Shown here piece by piece: positions 1-5,038 of a stretch of DNA of 5,038 nucleotides. The position numbers and the translations under genes were made by a program. Below the pieces are notes generated by a model, which was not told the origin of the DNA, searched no databases, and saw only the letters and a program-made list of their open reading frames with translations. Source of the stretch: Pseudomonadota bacterium (GTDB lineage: Bacteria > Pseudomonadota > Gammaproteobacteria > Burkholderiales > Methylophilaceae). Each line of letters starts with the position of its first letter. The stretch's first letter is position 1. Where the stretch lies: positions 1 through 5,038 of the forward strand of contig JAEWTK010000001.1 of the NCBI GenBank assembly GCA_023459535.1, given 5' to 3'.

Positions 1-323
1 GTTTCAAGATCAACAAGGGCAAATTGCCGGATCAATATGAGTATCATGTTTTGCTCATACAGTCAGGCAGGCATGATAGGGCGGTTCAGGGCGACCTGAA
101 ATTCGGGTTGGTAGCCCTGCAGAATGGCGAAGAAGTTTCATTGCCATTAATGGATGGGATAGTGGCGATTGCGCCGGTCAAGGTGAACTTCAAGTATTAT
201 CAGCGTATAGACGGGAGTTTCGTGCTTCCTCCTGATGTCAGCAAGCCGTCTGTTACACTTGCTTTGACCGAGAAGGGTCAGAAAGAACCTAAAATCAGAC
301 AAAAGCTTGATTTGCCAAAATGA
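1..323 (+). CDS. DUF6776-like protein, C-terminal part (5' end outside window)
   Basis: The reading frame is open from the left edge (first full codon at base 3) to a TGA at 321-323, giving about 106 residues of the C-terminus. The TTG at 24 is only an internal leucine, so the gene starts outside the window. The visible part is a compact, probably beta-rich domain. It has a YEYHVLLIQSG stretch, a GDLKFGLVALQNGEE segment, and the pattern VKVNFKYYQRIDGSFVLPP. An aromatic-rich F-x-Y-Y-Q strand followed by G-x-x-x-LP is, as I recall, typical of the DUF6776 family of Proteobacteria, whose members carry an N-terminal membrane helix and a coiled coil before this domain; neither is visible here. The bactofilin gene begins 22 bp after the stop on the same strand, so the two are probably cotranscribed, and a role as a membrane partner of bactofilin is possible. 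No biochemical function is known to me. The family call is from memory of the pattern. Confidence 0.75.
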   Translation, partial: FKINKGKLPDQYEYHVLLIQSGRHDRAVQGDLKFGLVALQNGEEVSLPLMDGIVAIAPVKVNFKYYQRIDGSFVLPPDVSKPSVTLALTEKGQKEPKIRQKLDLPK

Positions 324-345
324 GGCCTCATATTAAAGGGAAGAC

Positions 346-750
346 ATGTTTTCAAAAAATCGAAACAAGGCGCCCAGCCGTATAGATACATTGGTTGGGG
401 CAGATACGCGTGTTGACGGCGATATTCATTTTACCGGCGGTTTGCGGGTGGATGGCAGTATCCGGGGTAATGTGACTGAATCAGAGACCCCGAGTACGTT
501 GGTATTGAGTGAAAATGGCCGGATCGAGGGTGCCATTACTGTTTCGCAAGTGGTTATCAATGGCACAGTGACGGGGCCGGTACATGCGATGCAATTTATC
601 GAGTTACAGACTAAATCCCGCATAACAGGCGATGTCAGTTATAAGTCGTTGGAAATGCATACCGGCGCGGTGGTGGAAGGCAAGCTGGTCTATCTTGGCG
701 ATAATGCAAAAGTCCCCAGCACAGATCCTTTGCTGGGTGTCGAGGATTAA
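346..750 (+). CDS. bactofilin (polymer-forming cytoskeletal protein)
   Basis: This gene encodes a 134-residue bactofilin, which self-assembles without nucleotide into filaments. Bactofilins usually lie under the inner membrane and position envelope-modifying enzymes. Residues 1-12 are a short basic tail ([12 protein letters not shown]). Residues 13 to about 118 form the core, with the repeating short strands and conserved glycines of the right-handed beta-helix: [19 protein letters not shown], then [20 protein letters not shown], then [22 protein letters not shown]. The tail (119-134) is short and acidic. Size and layout match a minimal single-domain bactofilin. The ATG is preceded by AAAGGGAAG at about 335-343, a good ribosome binding site. 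It follows the DUF6776-like gene by 22 bp and precedes erpA by 64 bp. An M23 endopeptidase is encoded less than 3 kb away on the other strand, a pairing known in other bacteria. The family call is secure; the specific cellular role here is inferred. Confidence 0.93.
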   Translation: MFSKNRNKAPSRIDTLVGADTRVDGDIHFTGGLRVDGSIRGNVTESETPSTLVLSENGRIEGAITVSQVVINGTVTGPVHAMQFIELQTKSRITGDVSYKSLEMHTGAVVEGKLVYLGDNAKVPSTDPLLGVED

Positions 751-757
751 ACATAAA

Positions 758-787
758 TTGACCGACCAGCACTGCTGGTTGGATAAT
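758..787 (+). promoter_or_regulatory. candidate sigma70 promoter of erpA
   Basis: TTGACC at 758-763 matches the -35 consensus at 5 of 6 positions. GATAAT at 782-787 matches the -10 consensus at 5 of 6, with an 18-bp spacer. Transcription would start near 793-796, leaving a leader of about 20 nt that contains the ribosome binding site before the erpA ATG at 815. This would let erpA be expressed independently of the upstream DUF6776-bactofilin pair. The prediction rests on the sequence match only. Confidence 0.55.
762..782. promoter_or_regulatory. palindrome in the erpA promoter spacer, possible operator
   Basis: Arms CCGACCAGCA (762-771) and TGCTGGTTGG (773-782) are inverted repeats around a single central C at 772. 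Nine of ten positions pair perfectly and the tenth (764 with 780) is a G-T wobble. The palindrome lies almost exactly between the -35 and -10 hexamers of the candidate erpA promoter and touches both. A dimeric repressor bound there would block RNA polymerase. It does not fit the IscR type 2 consensus as I remember it, so the regulator is unknown. It could instead form a small RNA hairpin in read-through transcripts from the bactofilin gene. Confidence 0.5.
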
Positions 788-792
788 GAATT

Positions 793-808
793 ATCAAGGA
801 ATCAAGGA
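793..808 (+). repeat. tandem 8-bp repeat duplicating the erpA ribosome binding site
   Basis: ATCAAGGA occurs twice back to back (793-800 and 801-808). The second copy extends into AAGGAG at 804-809, which lies 5 nt before the ATG at 815 and is the functional Shine-Dalgarno sequence. The first copy puts a second AAGGA at 796-800, 14 nt before the start, too far for efficient initiation. The duplication may be a slippage product, or the first copy may act as a ribosome standby site. Confidence 0.7.
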
Positions 809-814
809 GTCATC

Positions 815-1165
815 ATGAGCACAGAAACAGAAATGCCAAGCCCGTTGGTCTTTACAGAGAACGCGGCACAAAAAGTGAAGGAACTGATTGATGAAGAGGG
901 TACGCCTGATCTGAAGTTGCGGGTCTTTGTCAGTGGTGGCGGCTGTTCCGGCTTTCAGTATGGGTTTACCTTTGAAGAAGAAGTGAACGAGGATGATACT
1001 CAGGTTGAGCGCAATGGCGTCAGTCTGCTGATTGATCCCATGAGTCTGCAGTACCTGATGGGTGCGGAGATTGATTATCAGGATAGCTTGCAGGGTTCGC
1101 AGTTCGTTATTCGCAATCCGAATGCGACGAGCACCTGCGGTTGTGGCTCGTCTTTCTCTGCTTGA
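815..1165 (+). CDS. erpA: ErpA, A-type iron-sulfur cluster carrier/insertion protein
   Basis: The 116-residue product is an A-type carrier (HesB/IscA family) that accepts Fe-S clusters from the scaffold and passes them to cytosolic apoproteins; in E. coli these include isoprenoid enzymes IspG and IspH. The three cluster-binding cysteines are present: C44 in [12 protein letters not shown], and C108 and C110 in [11 protein letters not shown] at the C-terminus. The spacing matches E. coli ErpA (114 residues). The [17 protein letters not shown] segment around residues 74-90 and the N-terminal [13 protein letters not shown] helix are also typical. The ErpA branch is favoured over IscA by the FxYGFTFEE and [15 protein letters not shown] motifs and by the absence of iscSU neighbours. 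I chose the ATG at 815 because AAGGAG sits 5 nt upstream and the protein begins as in homologues; the frame is open further upstream, but that part overlaps bactofilin. It has its own candidate promoter, and a strong hairpin terminator follows 15 bp after the stop. Confidence 0.96.
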   Translation: MSTETEMPSPLVFTENAAQKVKELIDEEGTPDLKLRVFVSGGGCSGFQYGFTFEEEVNEDDTQVERNGVSLLIDPMSLQYLMGAEIDYQDSLQGSQFVIRNPNATSTCGCGSSFSA

Positions 1166-1180
1166 GGACGATATCAAAGC

Positions 1181-1204
1181 AAAAAGGGGCTTCGGCCCCT
1201 TTTT
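1181..1204. terminator. bidirectional intrinsic terminator between erpA and gltA
   Basis: The arms AAAAAGGGGC (1181-1190) and GCCCCTTTTT (1195-1204) pair perfectly over 10 bp around a TTCG loop closed by C-G, the very stable UUCG tetraloop. On the plus strand the arm ends in TTTTT, followed by GTTTGTCTT, which suits termination of erpA (stop at 1165). On the minus strand the same structure ends in TTTTTGCTTT and lies about 60 bp beyond the gltA stop. It therefore probably ends both converging transcripts. Confidence 0.93.
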
Positions 1205-1214
1205 GTTTGTCTTC

Positions 1215-1240
1215 GCTTTAGATCGACGCTTTAGCTCGAC
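1215..1240. repeat. 13-bp tandem direct repeat downstream of gltA
   Basis: GCTTTAGATCGAC (1215-1227) is followed immediately by GCTTTAGCTCGAC (1228-1240), differing at one base. The repeat lies between the terminator and the gltA stop codon, 3 bp from the left copy of the inverted repeat flanking gltA. It encodes nothing visible. It may be a slippage duplication or a scar of rearrangement. Confidence 0.75.
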
Positions 1241-1243
1241 CAT

Positions 1244-1254
1244 CCCTGCCAATT
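1244..1254 (+). repeat. left copy of the 11-bp inverted repeat flanking gltA
   Basis: CCCTGCCAATT on the plus strand lies 9 bp outside the gltA stop codon. The identical sequence occurs on the minus strand at 2578-2588, just upstream of gltA. After the 11 bases this copy continues ATTTACC. The other copy continues with seven extra bases and then ATTTGAA, so the similarity may extend further with a gap. Two short intergenic stretches sharing 11 exact bases is unlikely by chance. Confidence 0.6.
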
Positions 1255-1263
1255 ATTTACCGG

Positions 1264-2556
1264 CTAGCGCTTGTCGATAGGTACAAAGTCTCGCCGGGCG
1301 GAGCCGGTATAGAGCTGACGCGGCCTGCCGATTCTCGATTCGCTGTCCGAGATCATCTCATTCCACTGGGCAACCCAGCCTGCGGTTCTGGCCATGGCGA
1401 AAATCGCCGTGAACATGGAATTGGGAATACCCATTGCTCGCATGACAATGCCGGAATAGAAATCGACATTGGGGTAGAGCTTCCTGCTGACGAAGTACTC
1501 GTCTTCCAGCGCGATCTGTTCCAGCTTGATCGCCAGTTTGAACATGGGGTCATTGTGCAGACCCAGTTCGTCGAGCACCTGATGGCAGGTCTGACGCATG
1601 ATAGCGGCACGCGGGTCCATGTTCTTGTATACGCGGTGGCCGAAGCCCATGAGGCGGAAGGAGTCCGATTTGTCCTTGGCCCGATTGATATATTCGCCGA
1701 TGCGGCTGACATCACCAATCTCTTCCAACATCTTCAATGTGGCTTCATTGGCACCACCATGTGCGGGGCCCCACAGCGAGGCAATACCGGATGCCACGCA
1801 GGCATAAGGATTGGCTCCGCTCGAGCCGGCAAGTCGTACTGTAGAGGTCGAGGCATTCTGCTCATGGTCGGCGTGCAGGATCAGGATGCGATCAAAGGCT
1901 TTGGCCAGTATCGAATTGGGTTTGTATTCCTCGCAGGGCGTGGCAAACATCATGTGCATGAAGTTTTCCGCAAAATTGAACCGGTTTTGCGGATACATGA
2001 AAGGCTCGCCAATATTGTATTTATAGCTCCAGGCAGCAATGGTCGGTACCTTGGCCAGCAATCTGCAGGCGGACACTTCGCGGTTTTTGGCATCATGAAT
2101 ATCCAGTGAGTCATGATAAAAAGCCGACATGGAACCTACAACGCCGACCATGACCGCCATCGGATGGGCATCGCGCCGGAATCCGCGGAAGATGTTGGTG
2201 AGCTGGTCGTGCACCATGGTGTGCTGGGTGATCTTGTCGGTGAACTGCTGCTTTTCTTCCGCAGTAGGCAGCTCGCCATACATCAGCAGATAGGAAACCT
2301 CGAGAAAATCGCAATGATTGGCCAATTGTTCGATCGGATAGCCGCGGTAATAGAGCAGGCCTTCGTCACCGTCGATATAGGTGATCTCGGAATGACAGGA
2401 CGCAGTCGACAGAAAGCCTGGATCGTAAGTGAACACGCCATGCTTGCCCAGATTGCGGATGTCAATGACATCCGGCCCCAGGTTGCCGGCAAGCATGGGT
2501 AGCTCGATAGGTGGCGCCCCATTGTCAAATGTCAGTGTAACTTTTGTAGGTTTCAT
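1264..2556 (-). CDS. gltA: type II citrate synthase
   Basis: Citrate synthase condenses acetyl-CoA and oxaloacetate to citrate, the entry step of the TCA cycle, in the cytoplasm. The 430-residue product is close to E. coli GltA (427) and aligns end to end with the sequence I remember. The catalytic triad is H266 (GPAHGGANE), H307 (FGHRVYK) and D365 (NVDFYSG). [10 protein letters not shown] (227-236) and RPRQLYTG (411-418) are also conserved. The N-terminal domain with the VIDIR and TYDPGF motifs marks the Gram-negative hexameric type, which NADH inhibits. Of the E. coli NADH-site residues, H112, Y147, R165, K169 and the reactive C208 are kept, but Q111 stands where E. coli has arginine. I chose the ATG at 2556; a TTG at 2568 would add four residues. 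Neither has a clear Shine-Dalgarno sequence. anmK ends 39 bp upstream on the same strand, and no convincing separate promoter is visible. No sdh genes adjoin it in this window, and the inverted repeat around it suggests relocation. Confidence 0.98.
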   Translation of the reverse strand: MKPTKVTLTFDNGAPPIELPMLAGNLGPDVIDIRNLGKHGVFTYDPGFLSTASCHSEITYIDGDEGLLYYRGYPIEQLANHCDFLEVSYLLMYGELPTAEEKQQFTDKITQHTMVHDQLTNIFRGFRRDAHPMAVMVGVVGSMSAFYHDSLDIHDAKNREVSACRLLAKVPTIAAWSYKYNIGEPFMYPQNRFNFAENFMHMMFATPCEEYKPNSILAKAFDRILILHADHEQNASTSTVRLAGSSGANPYACVASGIASLWGPAHGGANEATLKMLEEIGDVSRIGEYINRAKDKSDSFRLMGFGHRVYKNMDPRAAIMRQTCHQVLDELGLHNDPMFKLAIKLEQIALEDEYFVSRKLYPNVDFYSGIVMRAMGIPNSMFTAIFAMARTAGWVAQWNEMISDSESRIGRPRQLYTGSARRDFVPIDKR

Positions 2557-2562
2557 AAGCGT

Positions 2563-2580
2563 TTTCAAATAATTTCAAAT
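2563..2580 (-). repeat. direct repeat ATTTGAAA x2 in the gltA leader
   Basis: On the minus strand ATTTGAAA (2580-2573), TT, ATTTGAAA (2570-2563) is a perfect 8-bp direct repeat with a 10-bp period, one DNA helical turn, ending 6 bp before the gltA ATG. It takes the place where a Shine-Dalgarno sequence would be expected. The same octamer occurs at the extreme right edge (5038-5031), at the first visible codons of the M23 gene. It could be a binding site for a DNA- or RNA-binding regulator, or simply an AT-rich leader. Confidence 0.5.
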
Positions 2581-2588
2581 TGGCAGGG
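2578..2588 (-). repeat. right copy of the 11-bp inverted repeat flanking gltA
   Basis: On the minus strand this reads CCCTGCCAATT, exactly matching plus-strand 1244-1254. It lies in the 39-bp gap between the anmK stop and the gltA start, 21 bp before the gltA ATG. The pair encloses gltA and little else. Confidence 0.6.
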
Positions 2589-2617
2589 GTGCGGATTAAC
2601 AAGGGTAAATCGCACCC
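2587..2617 (-). repeat. stem-loop spanning the anmK stop codon
   Basis: GGGTGCG and CGCACCC (2587-2593 and 2611-2617) form a perfect 7-bp GC-rich stem with a 17-nt loop that contains the anmK TAA (2596-2598). No T tract follows on the minus strand, so it is not an intrinsic terminator. It may be an RNA processing or stabilising element between anmK and gltA, or a coincidence. Confidence 0.4.
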
Positions 2618-3693
2618 AGAATTCTTGAGCCTTTGGCCCCGGTCACCGCAGGCAGGTTCCCCGGTCTGTGTAGCAGACATTGCTGTGCCAACCAGGCAAA
2701 GGCAGCGCTTTCAACGTGATTCACGTTGATGCCCAGTTCGTCAGAAAGCGCAATTTTCACAGGCTGAAGCAAATCACGCAAGCGTGAGACCAATGTTCGG
2801 TTATAGGCGCCACCGCCACAGAGATATATTTCTTCCACATCAACGCAATATCGCCGAACTGCATTGGCGATGGTTTGTGCTGTCAGTTCCAGCAATGTGC
2901 GCTGGATGTCAACATCTGTGTAGTTCGGGCTGATTTGGTTCATCAGCCAAGCAAGACTGAACAGGTCTCTGCCGGTACTTTTGGGCGGGCTCAGCGCAAA
3001 AAACGGTTCAGCCAGCAGTGTTTGCAGCAAAGGCTCGATCACCTCACCTTCTCCAGCCCATAAGCCGTCCTGGTCATAAGCCTGACCTCTGACTCTTTCA
3101 ATCCAGGCATCCATCAGCATGTTGCCAGGGCCCGAGTCGAAGCCGGACACTGGCTGATCGTTAACCGGTAGGCTGGTCAGATTGGCAATGCCGCCAATAT
3201 TGATTACGACACGATGGATGGAAGCATGCTGAAATACTGCCTGATGGAAAGCAGGAACCAGCGGAGCCCCTTGCCCCCCTGCAGCGATATCGCGGCTCCG
3301 GAAATCGGCAACCACGGTAATCCCTGTCAACTCTGCCAACAGGGCGGGGTTACCGATTTGCAGGGTAAAACCGATTTCCGGCCGGTGTCGAATGGTCTGT
3401 CCGTGGCAGCCTATGGCTTGGACGGCGGTATTTCTGATGCCAGCCTTTGCCAGCAATTGCACAACGGTATCGGCATATAAATGTGACAGCGTATTGGCAA
3501 TGGCAGCGACACGTTCGAGTTCATTGTCGCCGCCATGATGCAAGTCCAGCAGCTGTTGCCGGATTTCCGGGCTGAATGCGTTGAAGTGGGAATGACTTAT
3601 ACGATATTCGTGCGCAACGGTTTCAAGCAGTACGGCATCCACTCCATCGAGGCTTGTGCCAGACATCAAGCCTATAAAGAGAGTGCCATTCAC
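2596..3693 (-). CDS. anmK: anhydro-N-acetylmuramic acid kinase
   Basis: AnmK opens the 1,6-anhydro ring of anhydro-MurNAc and phosphorylates it with ATP to MurNAc-6-phosphate, a cytoplasmic step of peptidoglycan recycling. The 365-residue product matches the usual length (E. coli 369) and lacks no part. Motifs in order are the N-terminal nucleotide loop FIGLMSGTSLDGVDAV (6-21), GCHGQTIRH (95-103), VVADFRSRDIAAGGQGAPLVPAFH (127-150), INIGGIANLT (164-173), FDSGPGNMLMDAW (185-197) with the presumed catalytic base D186, PKSTGRDLF (237-245), the ATP-site CGGGAYN (292-298), and the C-terminal TGAKGSRILGAIYP. The start is GTG at 3693: it puts FIGLMSGTS at the family position and no other start codon lies nearby upstream. 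Only a weak GAG-type ribosome site precedes it. It begins 35 bp after the M23 peptidase stop and ends 39 bp before gltA, suggesting one transcript. Its context with a murein endopeptidase and a bactofilin fits a cell-wall role. Confidence 0.97.
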   Translation of the reverse strand: MNGTLFIGLMSGTSLDGVDAVLLETVAHEYRISHSHFNAFSPEIRQQLLDLHHGGDNELERVAAIANTLSHLYADTVVQLLAKAGIRNTAVQAIGCHGQTIRHRPEIGFTLQIGNPALLAELTGITVVADFRSRDIAAGGQGAPLVPAFHQAVFQHASIHRVVINIGGIANLTSLPVNDQPVSGFDSGPGNMLMDAWIERVRGQAYDQDGLWAGEGEVIEPLLQTLLAEPFFALSPPKSTGRDLFSLAWLMNQISPNYTDVDIQRTLLELTAQTIANAVRRYCVDVEEIYLCGGGAYNRTLVSRLRDLLQPVKIALSDELGINVNHVESAAFAWLAQQCLLHRPGNLPAVTGAKGSRILGAIYPC

Positions 3694-3728
3694 GATCTGC
3701 TCAGCAAAGGTCTGCTGTATGAAATCCG

Positions 3729-5038
3729 TTATTCGATTGATGCGACACGGCTTGCTCCCAGCAGTGCCAGTTGAGCAATCAGCGGTGTGCTACGAGCAAA
3801 AAAGTCAGCCCGGTATTTCGGCGCAATGGAAGCTGCTGTTGGCAGGGCGACCTTCATCGGATCGACATGACGGCCATTGACCAGCAATTCGTAATGCAGA
3901 TGGGGTCCGGTAGCCAGGCCTGTCATGCCGACATTTCCAATAATCTGGCCTTGTGACACCTTTTGCCCCTTGCGCAGACCAGGGGTGAAACGGGAAAGAT
4001 GGCCATAAAGCGTGCTCATGTTGTTCTGGTGCTTCAGTATAATGACCTTACCATAGCCGCCTTTGACGCCGACGAAGCTGACAATGCCATCAGACGAGGC
4101 CTTGATTCGGGTACCTGTAGGCGCTGCAAAATCGACACCTTTGTGAGCACGCATTTTTTGCAGTACCGGATGGAAGCGGCCCATGCTGAAGCCGGAACTG
4201 ATGCGGGAAAACTCAAGCGGTGATCGCAGGAAGGATTTATGCAGGCTTTTGCCCTCCGGTGTGTAGTAGCTCACTTGACCTTCGGGATTGCGGTACATGA
4301 TGGCGCGATGCGTTTTGCCCTGATTGGTGAATTCGGCTGCCAGAACCAGTCCGCTTTTGACCAGCTGGCCGCCGCGGTATTGTGATTCGTAGACCACATT
4401 AAAATGGTCGCCCTTACGCAGGTCGGTGTGAAAGTCGATCTCGCTCGAGAAAATCTCGGCCATCTGAATGGCGATCCGGTCCGGGATGTTGGTAGCATCG
4501 GTTGCAGCGAAGAGCGAGCTGGTGATTTCGGCTGATTTCAGGGTTGACAGTGTTTCCAGCGCGTTTTCAGTTTTATATGCGCGATAACCGTCAGCGGTGT
4601 GCTCGACAATCAGAGTATTGGCGCTGTCGATATCATATTCCAGCTGGATCAGTTCGCCTAGCGAGTTGGTTTCTGCCTGAATGCTGCGACCCGGTCGAAG
4701 CTGACTGGAGAGGGCGGATGCGTCAGGATGTGAACGCAAGAATGTGATGGCATCCTGATTGCTGATGTTCAGTCGATTCAGTACGCTGGCCAGTGTGTCG
4801 TCGCGTCTTACCTGCTCAAATTGCCAAAAGGATTCGGATGCAAAACCATCTTCGGTTTCCATGGCCAGCAGTTCATTCGGAAGGCTCTGGGGAAGCGTGA
4901 TTTCTTCGATAACAGTTGAGATTTCTATATCTTCTATCGCGGTTTGTGGCGCAATAGCGAAAGCTGCATAAATGCCAAACAACGGCAAACTTGAAAGTGC
5001 GAGCAGCCAGCGCAATGTCAGCTTGCGTTCTTTCAAAT
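3729..5038 (-). CDS. M23 family peptidoglycan DD-endopeptidase, OapA/MepM-like (5' end at or beyond window edge)
   Basis: This is a secreted or inner-membrane-anchored zinc peptidase that cuts peptide cross-links in peptidoglycan, in the MepM/YebA/Csd3 group. Numbering from the TTG at 5036, residues 1-7 are basic (MKERKLT) and 8-30 form one hydrophobic segment, a signal anchor or signal peptide. Residues about 73-120 are an OapA/LysM-like wall-binding domain (RRDDTLASVLNRLN to LRPGRSIQ). About 170-265 is the second N-terminal domain found in Csd3-type proteins (VVYESQY, PEGKSL). About 290-395 is the M23 domain. Zinc ligands are H298 and D302 (HKGVD) and H381 in HLH; catalytic histidines are H346 (YGHLS) and H379. 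All are present, so it should be active. The TTG is only the last start-like codon before the edge; since the hydrophobic segment begins so close, the true start is probably within a few codons to the right. It is the first of three closely spaced minus-strand genes (then anmK and gltA). Confidence 0.93.
   Translation of the reverse strand, partial: LKERKLTLRWLLALSSLPLFGIYAAFAIAPQTAIEDIEISTVIEEITLPQSLPNELLAMETEDGFASESFWQFEQVRRDDTLASVLNRLNISNQDAITFLRSHPDASALSSQLRPGRSIQAETNSLGELIQLEYDIDSANTLIVEHTADGYRAYKTENALETLSTLKSAEITSSLFAATDATNIPDRIAIQMAEIFSSEIDFHTDLRKGDHFNVVYESQYRGGQLVKSGLVLAAEFTNQGKTHRAIMYRNPEGQVSYYTPEGKSLHKSFLRSPLEFSRISSGFSMGRFHPVLQKMRAHKGVDFAAPTGTRIKASSDGIVSFVGVKGGYGKVIILKHQNNMSTLYGHLSRFTPGLRKGQKVSQGQIIGNVGMTGLATGPHLHYELLVNGRHVDPMKVALPTAASIAPKYRADFFARSTPLIAQLALLGASRVASIE

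Noticed and set aside
762..782. IscR type 2 binding site at the erpA promoter
   Set aside because: The remembered consensus needs CC and GG separated by 13 bases with A and T at fixed positions; here the symmetric CC/GG pairs are 9 or 17 apart.
632..814. Upstream in-frame extension of erpA (61 extra codons)
   Set aside because: It overlaps the bactofilin gene and has no homology to ErpA N-termini; the ATG at 815 has an ideal ribosome site and gives the normal length.
794..1252. Minus-strand open frame (152 codons) opposite erpA
   Set aside because: It runs through the terminator hairpin and is fully antisense to erpA; its product is low-complexity and basic, with no family resemblance.
1555..2109. 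Long plus-strand open frame (184 codons) opposite gltA
   Set aside because: The opposite strand encodes citrate synthase with all catalytic motifs throughout; the antisense frame has no recognisable domain and arises from the codon use of gltA.
2557..2568. TTG at 2568 as the gltA start
   Set aside because: It adds only four residues not seen in homologues, is a rarer start codon and has no better ribosome site than the ATG at 2556.
3535..3774. Plus-strand open frames opposite the anmK 5' end and the M23 3' end
   Set aside because: They lie antisense to two well-supported genes, have no recognisable domains and no convincing ribosome sites.
1..5038. CRISPR array, tRNA or rRNA, insertion sequence, toxin-antitoxin or defence genes
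   Set aside because: No regular spaced repeats, no cloverleaf-like segment in the short intergenic gaps, and no transposase or toxin-like reading frame were seen; nearly all bases are accounted for by six housekeeping or envelope genes.

Overview
The window carries six genes on two converging arms and reads as ordinary chromosome of a betaproteobacterium. The evidence is the gene set and order (DUF6776-type protein, bactofilin, ErpA on one side; M23 endopeptidase and AnmK on the other), a moderate base composition, and an E. coli-like hexameric-type citrate synthase. I recall a similar order in Burkholderiales and Nitrosomonadales, but I could not check this, and a genus cannot be named from the sequence.

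Left arm, plus strand (1-1165): the 3' end of a DUF6776-like membrane-associated protein, a complete bactofilin 22 bp later, then erpA after a 64-bp gap. That gap holds a good sigma70-type promoter candidate. A near-perfect palindrome fills its -35/-10 spacer, and a tandem 8-bp duplication carries the ribosome binding site twice. A strong UUCG-tetraloop hairpin at 1181-1204, with A and T tracts on both sides, ends the arm and probably also stops transcription arriving from gltA.

Right arm, minus strand (5038 down to 1264): an OapA/MepM-like M23 peptidoglycan endopeptidase (5' end at or beyond the window edge), then anmK (GTG start, 35 bp later), then gltA (39 bp after the anmK stop). The short gaps suggest one transcript, although gltA has no visible Shine-Dalgarno sequence.

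Bactofilin, the M23 endopeptidase and AnmK form a cell-envelope theme: a cytoskeletal scaffold, a murein-cutting enzyme and murein sugar recycling. ErpA (Fe-S delivery) and GltA (TCA cycle entry) are housekeeping. The oddest feature is gltA. It sits between erpA and anmK, which I would expect to be neighbours, and it is flanked by a perfect 11-bp inverted repeat (CCCTGCCAATT) with a 13-bp tandem duplication beside it, which suggests the gene was inserted or rearranged here. I see no mobile-element gene, CRISPR array, tRNA, rRNA or defence system. Apart from the short intergenic gaps the window is fully coding.
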